Below are positions 35,443 through 44,283 of a stretch of DNA of 64,000 bases, one piece after another. Each line of letters begins with the position of its first letter. The first letter of the stretch is position 1. Source of the stretch: Eucalyptus grandis (lineage: Eukaryota > Streptophyta > Magnoliopsida > Myrtales > Myrtaceae). The DNA lies in assembly GCF_016545825.1 (NCBI RefSeq), contig NC_052617.1, positions 878,001-942,000 on the forward strand, in the 5' to 3' direction. The notes under the pieces were generated by a model. That model was not told where the DNA came from. It searched no databases and worked only from the letters and a program-made list of their open reading frames with translations. The translations under genes and the position numbers were made by a program.

Positions 35443-36301
35443 AGGAATCTCTTCTCCACCCGTAGGCATTGAAACAGGGGGAGATCAGGAGAAAGGAGTG
35501 ACATCTTCATATCGAGATGAAAGTGAAGGAGTCGCCGCTCGCCCAGACCCGAAGATGTTTATGCATCTCAATTTCCAGAGGAAGGTCATGAAGCTTCATC
35601 ACCAAATCTGCGAGATTATGCTGATCCTCCATCGTTTGCTTTTACTCCATCAGAACGAGCAGAAGCAAGTACTCAGACTGATAATGGAGCAGATTTTCGC
35701 AGAATCATGGACATTCTCTTGGAGTTGAAAGGACATATTTATGCCTTGGGATGCGAAGTTCAAAGCTTGAAGAATGAAAGTCAAGCTTCTTCCTATTCAT
35801 TGAATGATAAGATGCAAGCCCTCTCTATTCGAATCAGGCCAATGCCAAGAGTGAGGAGGTTGTTCGGTGAAGGAAGACTTTAAGAGGTGGGAAGGCATCG
35901 TTCGGTCTATGGAAGATATCCTTGTCCGTGTTCCCAAGTTTTCTTCAACTTCATCTCATCCTTTTCAATGATGACAAAAATGGGGAGAGATGCAATATTT
36001 TGATGATTCAAAAACTCTTTTCATTCATTAAACTTTTTGGACAAATTTGAGGTTTATGGTTTGAACCGGTTTGACTGTGTTTTTGTGTCTGGATAAGAAC
36101 TGCCTAGACTTGGATTTAACTTGACTGCTTCTATTTATCAATATTGATATCTTATGAATGGCTTAATCATATATTGGACTAACTTATTTTAATCTAGTGT
36201 TATTCTATTAGCCATTTATTTTAATAAGATATGCATATGTGTTTGAGAAATGTTTTGCAAGTCAAAGTTATCCAAATCTGCAGGAAGGTTTTGTCACCAT
36301 C

Positions 36302-36315
36302 AAAAAGGGGGAGAT
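36302..36315 (+). promoter_or_regulatory. Polypurine tract of the copia element
   Basis: AAAAAGGGGGAGAT directly before the 3' LTR, the plus-strand DNA primer. A similar ACAGGGGGAGAT lies upstream at 35,474-35,485; repeated tracts are usual in Sireviruses. Confidence 0.8.
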
Positions 36316-37209
36316 TGTTGGAGAAATCCTCATGAAGAGTTTTGAAGTTGACAAAACGTATCCTTCAGTCTAGTCTGAAAGTCTGGGACTCGTCGGTTTA
36401 AAGTCCGAAGACTTCCTGGACAGCCGACTCAAGACTCAAAGTCTATCCTCATTGACAGTCTCGAATCCGTTGAAGAAAGGTTATCCGAACTAAGTGGTTT
36501 GTTCGGGATTTAATCTTATCATCCGGAGAAGATCTCGTGGTGGAGAAGACGTATCGTAATCCTTGGATTGATCAAGATTGATTCAATGACTGAAGATTCG
36601 ATGATTGTCTATATATTATTGGAAGGTTCTACTTATGGAAACCGAGATCCTGATTGTATGGGCGAACATGATTGATGGGCTATCAACATGTTCCTTTAAT
36701 AACTCGAACAATATTCCTAATTGATTCTGTCCAACGGTTAGATTGGAGGAATTCCTTTGGTAAGTGCCAACGGATATGATGGCATAAAGGAGTATATAAG
36801 GAAGTCGTTCTTAGTTGTTCGAGGTGTGCGCGATAGAAGAATTCCAAAGTCTGAAGCTCCCATTTGTTTAGATAAATCTCTTGAGCGAATACTTGTATAC
36901 AAAAGAGAGTCTATATTTGTGAGAGACCTTGAGGAGGTGTGGTAGAACATCTACACTTGTGGAATCAAGGCAAAGCCGTGCTGTAACTTCTTTTTGATTA
37001 TAGTGAAATCCAGCGGTGGGTCATCGGTGCGGAAGAGTGGACGTAGGCTTGAAATAAGCCGAACCACTATAAATCCTGTGTTTAATTTTCTCTTCCTTAC
37101 TCTCTTTACTTCAAACGTATTTCAATCTGTTAAGAATTGCTTCCGTATTCAAGAAAAATTGTTTGTGCGCCTATTCACCCCCCTCTAGGTGTTTATACTA
37201 GCTATATCA
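36316..37209 (+). repeat. 3' LTR of the copia element
   Basis: 894 bases, same ends as the 5' LTR, followed by the second CCACG target copy. Confidence 0.92.
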
Positions 37210-37335
37210 CCACGTTTCTCTCTCAATTTTGTCTGATCAGAAGGCTCAGTTTCAAGTTCAGCAGCTTCCTTAATCCTTAAGCCTCTCTTTGGTTCCAAGT
37301 TCACACTTCCTCTCTCCCTCTCCGCCGGGTAAAAA

Positions 37336-37580
37336 ATGCATGGTCAAACTCGGACAGCTCCGAAGCCCATTTCACTTCGTCCCGGCCTCCTCGCAAGATC
37401 GGAAGCGTCATACAAGCGTGGAACGATTTCTTTTGATCAGGTTTTTTCGAACTGATTGTGATGTGATGTTGCTCTCGGATACACGAAGGAGGCTCTCGAC
37501 ACGAGAGCGAAGCTCCTTGTGATCAATCCCGAGTACTACTCCACTTGGAATTACAGGAAGCTCGCGGTTTAGCACAATTC
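37336..37580 (+). pseudogene. Rab geranylgeranyltransferase alpha exon fragments, second copy
   Basis: Duplicate of 17,392-17,640. The PFTA repeat reads YTKEALDTRAKLLVINPEYY then TWNYRKLAV, nearer the family than the first copy, again with an immediate stop. The acceptor-like ctctcag of copy 1 is ctctcgg here. Not functional. Confidence 0.62.
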
Positions 37581-38023
37581 TCTCCCGCCCCTCGGGTGTG
37601 CGCCTCTCGTCCGCACAACCTCTAAGCCCACGCTGCTGTAATTGCTCGGATGAGTTTGAAGACGAAAAGCGAGACATGGAGATGTGAGGTCGACGCGGTG
37701 GATGCGGCTGCGCAGCTGGGAAATTTCAATGAACAACATCTGGCCACGGTGGTCGGTTGAGAGGATGATGCCAAAGAACATGACGAGGATGATGCCGGCG
37801 ACGCTCCGCCCAATTATTCGAGGGGTTAACAAAGTGTACCCGTCAAGTTGGAAAAGGTCACGACGAGCATCAAAGAGTCGGAAAGGTCTCGACTCTTGAA
37901 GCCGGGAGTGAGTTGATTGAGAATGGCGAGAGCGGAGCCGAGGCGCGAAGGCCATAGCGCACGCCACTCTCTCTCTCTCTCTCTCCATATCTCCTCATTG
38001 CCGGCACCTCCAAGTGATTGGAA

Positions 38024-38199
38024 ATGGAGGCTGCTGCTGAGCCATCGCAGCCTTGGATTGAGGTTGATCCGGTCGACTACCTTAAACAAGTCTCGATCCT
38101 AGCAAATCTTGGCAAAGCCATAGGCGGAATCACCAAGACATAATCAAGTTCGCTAAAGATATCTTTCGAGACTATTATGCATTTGTCGCATCATGTGGA
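38024..38199 (+). pseudogene. Unrecognised gene, first-exon fragment, second copy
   Basis: Reads MEAAAEPSQPWIEVDPVDYL onwards to LGKAIGGI in one frame, then a frameshift and stop; the following FAKDIFRDYYAFVASCG is in another frame. The junction that is a clean gtaagt donor in copy 1 is tgtg|gaaagt here. Comparison of both copies gives about 60 residues of the original exon. Family unknown. Confidence 0.5.
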
Positions 38200-38401
38200 A
38201 AGTGCTTACCTTTCATAGAGCTTGTTCTTGGTTATCACTCGATACCTATTGCATTCTTATTGTCCATCTAAATCTATGGTTGACGTATGTTTTAGGATTA
38301 AATAAGACGAAAATGACTGTCCAATTCCTACTTTTATTGCGAAACATTGGATGTCTCGACCTATGATACCTTAAATGATGAAGAGGAAGTGTGGCAAATC
38401 C

Positions 38402-38695
38402 ATTGAAATAGTCATGAAGCATTCTTTAATTTCATAGAATTTATCATATTTAAGAATATAATGTGGCGTTCTTGATCAACATGACTTGGTATCATCATTT
38501 CTTGGAATGCAGGATCGAAGCAAAATTAGCACGCCCCCGCTCTTCCCCTTTAACGAGATAACATAGATATTCTAAGTTTGCCAAACCCTGAATAAGGGCG
38601 GGCCATTGCAAGGTCACTCAAAGACTCGCAGAACGCAGACGAGCCATGGGATGCAGTGTACTTATGGAATGTCTCTCTCTCTCTCTCTCACATCC
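38402..38695. other. ~290 bases present here but absent from the 18.48-kb paralog
   Basis: Inserted relative to copy 1 between GTGTGGCAAATC and GAGGAATGACC, or deleted from copy 1. Contains a TC microsatellite at about 38,673-38,690. No terminal repeats were recognised and no coding frame. Confidence 0.5.
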
Positions 38696-38986
38696 GAGGA
38701 ATGACCAATATAATTTATGTAGCTAAAGTTTTTTTCACCAGAAAATTTTATATCATTAGAAAACAATATGATTCGTGCTTATGTTAGTAATTTCATAGGA
38801 AAAAGGAAGATGCCATTTGAAGTCAATTTGAGGCTGTACTAAATGGACCACAATATTTCTCAATTGTTTCACAAGTTAGTTTAGATGTGATCAAATCAAC
38901 CGTCTTGATTCTCTGTGCATAATCCAAGGCTAGATTTTGTTGAAAATCCAATCATCTGTTTCTTTCATTTTAAGGTTTCTTACAAC

Positions 38987-40041
38987 TGAGAGTGCTAGTA
39001 TGAACAAAATAAAGGAGTTAAGGAAGAGAATAAGAACACGAGATTTATAGTGGTTCGGCTTAATCCAAGCCTACGTCCACTCTCCCACGATAACAGCCTT
39101 CTTGGCTGGATTCCACTATGCAATCAACAAGAGATTACAACTCCGAGTGCAAACACTTAGTAGATCACACTATCTCACTAAGTCACTCTCTTGGTATTTC
39201 TCTCACGATTACAAACGTTTAAGCTCTCAAGAGACAAGTATATGATCTAAAGTCGCTTAGACTTTGGAATTATAAATTCTACGCTCCGTCTCTTACTTGC
39301 TCATCGGTCCATGATCTCCTTAAATACTCCTCCACTTCCAAACTACCGTTGGACAGTATCCCGAGAATCGTCTTCCAATATACCCATTGGACAGCTCGTA
39401 TCTTAGAAGATTTGGTAGCCGTTGAGTGACAAAGGTAAAATCCCAAATTGATTCCGATCGCCCATACAAACGAAATCTTGGTTTCCATAAGTAAAGCTTC
39501 TTCATATAGAAAGTTCTTGTCTTCATCATCCAATTGTCAATCAATTAGATTGAATCAATCAAATCAATCTTGATGTGGAATCCAAACCAGATCACTAGCC
39601 GTTGTATGATTGGGCTTGAGTTACGATTCATCGAATCTGGATGTAAAGTCTGAGTCTTGAGACTTTACGATATGAGTCTTGAGACTTTACAATCTGGGTC
39701 TGTACCCAGTTCAGCTTCAGCATAGAGTCTGTCTTCTGGTTCAGCATTCACGTTCAATCTGGAATTAGTCAGAGTGAACAGACTTCTGATGTAGAACAGA
39801 CTTTGATACTAAAGTCTAGTAGTCTTCAGACTTTGAGTCTTGAGTCTGACAGTCTTCAGACTTTGAGTCTTGAGTCTGACAGTCTTCAGACTTTGAGTCT
39901 CGAGTCTGGCAGTCTTCAGACTTTGATAATATCCTTTACATGTTCTATTATCTGCATGGTCTATTACTCAACCATCAAACATGTTAGTAGCCTTTGATTT
40001 ATTTTGTCATCTTCAAAACATCATAAGGGATTTCCCTAACA
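38987..40041 (-). repeat. 3' LTR of the gag-only element
   Basis: Contains a ~30-base tandem repeat (AGTCTTCAGACTTTGAGTCT unit) at about 39,826-39,925, in three to four copies. Confidence 0.9.
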
Positions 40042-40673
40042 ATCTCCCCCTTTTTGATGATGACAAAACAATCTCTGAATATGCAGATTTGTAAACATGC
40101 TTTTAAAAATTTAAATCAAAGGATATCAGAAGATAACAAATATATTGAGCATAATAATATTTAGAAAATAATCGCAGCTCAATATTATGCAATAATATCA
40201 AACCAATCAGCACATATGCATATTCATATCTTCTCCCCCTTTTTGTCATAATCAAAAAGTCTATAATGATGGATTCACGTAGAGAATGATAACAAATATC
40301 TTGCATGAATCACAATTTCGAAAAATCAGCTTTTATCGAATATTAAAGATATGCAATATAGCTCACTTCGATTATATCAGCAAATATCCAATAAAAATCA
40401 CGGATGCATCATAAAATTCACGTACCATTTTTGTCATAATAAAATGATAATATCAATATGAGATTTGTTAATGACAAAAGGTAATAAGAGATGCATTAAC
40501 CGGATTTTTAGAATAAATTCTGACACATTTACCTTTCCTTCCATCCATAATAAGATCACGATCAATCAAAAAAGATTTTTCCATAATTGATCAAAGCTCC
40601 CCCTCAATTTGTTGCCTTTTTGAGGTGATCACGATTCTTTTCCTTTTTCTTGGATTTGATTTCTCCCCCTTGA
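40042..40673 (-). promoter_or_regulatory. Cluster of four polypurine tracts
   Basis: On the minus strand AGGGGGAGA-like tracts occur at 40,662-40,673, 40,596-40,607 (AGGGGGAGC), 40,232-40,245 and 40,042-40,056, the last abutting the 3' LTR. Multiple tracts are a known Sirevirus trait. The first two lie inside or at the very end of the gag frame. Confidence 0.7.
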
Positions 40674-41607
40674 TTTCCTCATCGAATTCTGAGTCTGGTT
40701 CTGAATCAGACTCTGATTCTGAGTCTCTGTCTGAGTTAGACTCAGATTCTGAATGTGCCATCAAGCATAGATTTCTTTGCTCATCATCTTCTTTCATGAT
40801 TCTTTTCTGGCCATTATGCTTGTATTGACTTCTTCCACTGAATTTCCTTTCTTTTCTACTCAGCTTTTTGAATTTCTCGACCATAAAGGCAAATTCTTCA
40901 TCGTCCATGTCATTTTCTGAGTCTGTTTCATCAAAAACAGCATTAGATATTAAAGCAATGGACTTCTTACCTTCGGGATCTTCATCGTTGAGTTGCTCCA
41001 CTTCATAGGATTGAAGAGTGCCGATCAATTCATCAACGGTGAGTGGCATAATCCTTTGAGTCTCCCGGATTGAGATCTTAACATGGTTCCAATCTTTTGA
41101 GAGACCTCGCAAGAGTTTGTTGACCTTCATTGGGGTAGAAATTTGCTGACCTTGATATGCTAAACCATTTACAATTTCTGTAAAACGGCTAAACATATCT
41201 CCAATTGATTCTCCTTGCTTCATCTTGAAGGATTCATATTGGCCAAGCAAGAAGTTTACTTTTGTCTCTTTTACACGATCGGTTCCTTCATATGTAACAT
41301 GAAGTTTATCCCAAACTTCTTTTGCTGTTTCACATGAAGAGATTCTGTTATATTCAGTAAGAGATAAAGCGCAATATAAAGAATAAATAGCTTTTGCATC
41401 AAGCGCTTCTCTTTTGGATATCTCCATCCGAGACATAGGAGCGATGGGGTTGATTCCTCTTTCCACAACATCCCATTGTAAGAGATCTCTGGATCTTAGG
41501 AATGCTTTCATCTTGTTCTTCCATACGTCATATTCCTTTCCATCAAAATATGGTGGCCTTGTGTTGCTTTGCCCTTCCATAAGTCTTGGTGCCAACATAC
41601 TAGCCAT
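40591..41607 (-). CDS. Intact Gag of the gag-only element, 338 aa, lacking the zinc knuckle
   Basis: Starts MASMLAPRLMEGQSN about 50 bases after the primer site. Residues 15-230 are the copia gag (UBN2) domain: YDVWKNKMKAFLRSRDLLQW, LDAKAIYSLYCALSLTEYN, LLRGLSKDWNHVKISIRETQ, LTVDELIGTLQSYE. Where the larger relative has its CCHC zinc knuckle, this protein runs straight into an acidic Ser/Asp/Glu-rich tail (SESESDSEPDSEFDEEI) and a basic end (NPRKRKRIVITSKRQQ). No pol follows. A protein that could still form particles but has no obvious RNA-binding knuckle is unusual; the basic end might substitute. Expression is not shown. Confidence 0.88.
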   Translation of the reverse strand: MASMLAPRLMEGQSNTRPPYFDGKEYDVWKNKMKAFLRSRDLLQWDVVERGINPIAPMSRMEISKREALDAKAIYSLYCALSLTEYNRISSCETAKEVWDKLHVTYEGTDRVKETKVNFLLGQYESFKMKQGESIGDMFSRFTEIVNGLAYQGQQISTPMKVNKLLRGLSKDWNHVKISIRETQRIMPLTVDELIGTLQSYEVEQLNDEDPEGKKSIALISNAVFDETDSENDMDDEEFAFMVEKFKKLSRKERKFSGRSQYKHNGQKRIMKEDDEQRNLCLMAHSESESNSDRDSESESDSEPDSEFDEEIKGEKSNPRKRKRIVITSKRQQIEGEL

Positions 41608-41657
41608 AAAAGATCTTTAGCTCAAAAGTAAAAACACTTTTATAAACCGAGCACTTG

Positions 41658-41669
41658 GCTCTGATACCA
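41658..41669 (-). promoter_or_regulatory. Primer-binding site of the gag-only element
   Basis: TGGTATCAGAGC on the minus strand, two bases inside the 5' LTR; initiator tRNA-Met type, as in the 9.6-kb element. Confidence 0.85.
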
Positions 41670-41671
41670 AT

Positions 41672-42727
41672 TGAGAGTGCTAGTATGAACAAAATAAAGG
41701 AGTTAAGGAAGAGAATAAGAACACGAGATTTATAGTGGTTCGGCTTAATCCAAGCCTACGTCCACTCTCCCACGATAACAGCCTTCTTGGCTGGATTCCA
41801 CTATGCAATCAACAAGAGATTACAACTCCGAGTGCAAACACTTAGTAGATCACACTATCTCACTAAGTCACTCTCTTGGTATTTCTCTCACGATTACAAA
41901 CGTTTAAGCTCTCAAGAGACAAGTATATGATCTAAAGTCGCTTAGACTTTGGAATTATAAATTCTACGCTCCATCTCTTACTTGCTCATCGGTCCATGAT
42001 CTCCTTAAATACTCCTCCACTTCCAAACTACCGTTGGACAGTATCCGGAGAATCGTCTTCCAATATACCCATTGGACAGCTCAGTATCTTAGAAGATTTG
42101 GTAGCCGTTGAGTGACAAAGGTAAAATCCCAAATTGATTCCGATCGCCCATACAAACGAAATCTTGGTTTCCATAAGTAAAGCTTCTTCATATAGAAAGT
42201 TCTTGTCTTCATCATCCAATTGTCAATCAATTAGATTGAATCAATCAAATCAATCTTGATGTGGAATCCAAACCAGATCACTAGCCGTTGTATGATTGGG
42301 CTTGAGTTACGATTCATCGAATCTGGATGTAAAGTCTGAGTCTTGAGACTTTACGATATGAGTCTTGAGACTTTACAATCTGGGTCTCAGCCCAGGTTCG
42401 AAACTTCAAGATAGAGTCTGTCTTCCGGTTCAAAGATTCACGTTCAATCTGGAATTAGTCGAGTGAACAGGACTTGATGTAGAACAGACTTTGATACTAA
42501 AGTCTAGTAGTCTTCGACTTTGAGTCTTGAGTCTCGACGGTCTTCGGACTTTGAGTCTTGAGTCCGACAGTCTTCGGACTTTGAGTCTCGAGTCCGCGTC
42601 TTCGGACTTTGATAATATCCTTTACATGTTCTATTATCTGCATGGTCTATTACTCAACCATCAAACATGTTAGTAGCCTTTGATTTATTTTGTCATCTTC
42701 AAAACATCATAAGGGATTTCCCTAACA
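41672..42727 (-). repeat. 5' LTR of the gag-only element
   Basis: 1,056 bases. Differs from the other LTR mainly around 42,385-42,605, where several CAG/CTG triplets read CGG, CCG or CG. Confidence 0.9.
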
Positions 42728-42732
42728 ACAAC

Positions 42733-43279
42733 ATCTGTTCAAAATGCGCACATTTAAAATTCCTGAAAAAGAGGTTCGGTTCCCGTTGAACGACTTCTCG
42801 TCCCGGTTCATCAGACACATGACTCCGGCTTGCCAGCGAACTCTTTGAAGGAGAATTCGGGATCCTCCGACAAAGTCCGTGAGATCTCGCTGGCAAGCCG
42901 GTTGAGGACTCACACAAGTTTCTTTGGTAAGAAAATTGCATCTGCAGGTGCATATCTAAGCATTACAAAGAAGCACCACCTTAACAGGATATCAATTACA
43001 GAGCATTGGATCCTTTTGAAAGAAGGAAGATAATGTAGTGAAGCCGGTAACTGCAGTCGGGCATAGGTTCCTTTAGATCAACATCACCATGAGTTGAAAA
43101 GAAAGAGAACAAAGAGAAGAAGAAAGAAGAAGGTGGGACCAGCAAGGAAAGAAAAGGAAGCAGTCAAACCAAAGAGGGACAGCAGGGCCATATAGGAAAA
43201 CACTGTAAAAAGGAGTTTTAAAGCAAAAACCGGGGTGGAAATAGCATGGCCCAATGTTAAAATGACCACTTCGGATAGG
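42733..43279. repeat. End of the second 17-19 kb duplicate
   Basis: Continues the paralogy with 18,783-19,335 and stops at 43,279. The next base starts the block B copy of the oxygenase 5' flank, so 43,279/43,280 is a duplication breakpoint. Short frames here are shadows and are not conserved. Confidence 0.65.
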
Positions 43280-44283
43280 ACTAATCTTCATGGGTATTTG
43301 TGAATCACACACATCGACTTGTAATGTTTAAGGTTCCATCCACGCACAGGGATGGTAGACGCAACTTGGGTGATGACTGTGATTCAAAATTTGAATTTAC
43401 TAGCCACAAAATTAGATATTTCACCATTAATTTCAGGGTGTTATGCATATCATACTACTAGTTGAACTTTGGTGCTTTGTACGGGTTTTATGTACAGTTT
43501 TCTTTATGATTTTGTTAAAATTTTGAAAGAGTATACAAATTTAACAAAACTACATATTAATGATATCAATGCAAACAAAGATAAAATGAAATTTTGTTAG
43601 TGATGCATCTCTAGGTAGCTTCAAATACGTTAGCGTACATTTTCTTATGATTTGAGATTTTTTTTTTTTTGCAAATTACGTGAAATAGAAGTATCCCAAA
43701 ATTGTGATTATTTTAATTTAATTTTGCGGTTGGACTTTATGAAGATTTTGTATTTGTCTTGATGTCATAATATATTGTTAATATCCAATATAGGGCTGCT
43801 TATATAATTCATGGATTAAGTTAAACACGTATAAAAATTCAAAAATTTCATTTAACAAATTAAAGGTTTAAGGACTATATTATACATTGAGTTAAAGTTC
43901 AGGAATCACATTGAATAAATTACAAGTTTTGGGGCTATATTATAAATTAGACCAAAATTTAGGAACTAATTATGTCATTATCCTTCCTTTCATACGTGCT
44001 TTCAAGGACTCGGCAACAAATAAAGTTATACTTGAGAAACGTGAAACTCTTTTCGTTACCAACTCCTATCGTTTATTTGATGTCTTCCTGGGTTAACTTT
44101 CACTAAAAAGAAAACGCCGTATTATTTTCAGTCAGTTCTCGATGGCCATTATGTCTCTCGTGCTTAGCTCTTCTCTAGATCAACAATGATGAATATCCAA
44201 TATCATCACTAAATAACCACGAAAAGAACTTCATCGAGACTTAAACTCGCTCATACACGTAATCCCTTGTTACAGAGAACACA
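43280..44283. repeat. 5' flank of oxygenase copy 2
   Basis: Near copy of about 570-1,531, including the four-part degenerate repeat (43,800-43,985). No gene. Confidence 0.65.

Larger units (their letters stand above)
27641..37209 (+). mobile_element. Ty1/copia LTR retrotransposon, Sirevirus-like, 9.6 kb
   Basis: Complete element bounded by LTRs beginning TGTTG and ending ATATCA, flanked by an exact 5-bp target duplication CCACG (27,636-27,640 and 37,210-37,214). Internal order: primer site, gag, protease, integrase, reverse transcriptase, RNase H, an extra 3' ORF, polypurine tract. The PR-IN-RT-RH order defines copia; the extra ORF and repeated AGGGGGAGAT tracts are traits of the Sirevirus lineage. 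Every reading frame is interrupted, so it is non-autonomous as written, although several breaks lie at the CAG/CTG positions discussed in the findings. The paralogous segment at 17,267 lacks it. Confidence 0.93.
38987..42727 (-). mobile_element. Non-autonomous gag-only LTR retrotransposon (TR-GAG type), 3.7 kb
   Basis: Two ~1,055-bp LTRs (TGTTAG...TCTCA on the minus strand) enclose a primer site, one intact gag frame and a cluster of polypurine tracts; protease, integrase, reverse transcriptase and RNase H are all absent. Exact target duplication ACAAC at 38,982-38,986 and 42,728-42,732; the empty paralogous site is at about 18,781. The LTRs differ mainly in two short patches, so insertion is recent. 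The gag resembles that of the 9.6-kb copia element, so a related autonomous element could supply the enzymes. That is inference. Confidence 0.92.

Noticed and set aside
35213..35469. Leu/Phe-rich antisense frames resembling membrane proteins
   Set aside because: Shadows of the Glu/Lys-rich end of the copia extra ORF on the plus strand.
38515..38560. Short resemblance to U6 snRNA (aaattagcacgccccc)
   Set aside because: Only a dozen or so bases are similar; the U6 5' end, the rest of the conserved core and the terminal T-run are missing.
39803..39925. Evenly spaced repeats suggestive of a CRISPR array
   Set aside because: They are adjacent ~30-base tandem repeats inside an LTR, without unique spacers, in a plant nuclear sequence.
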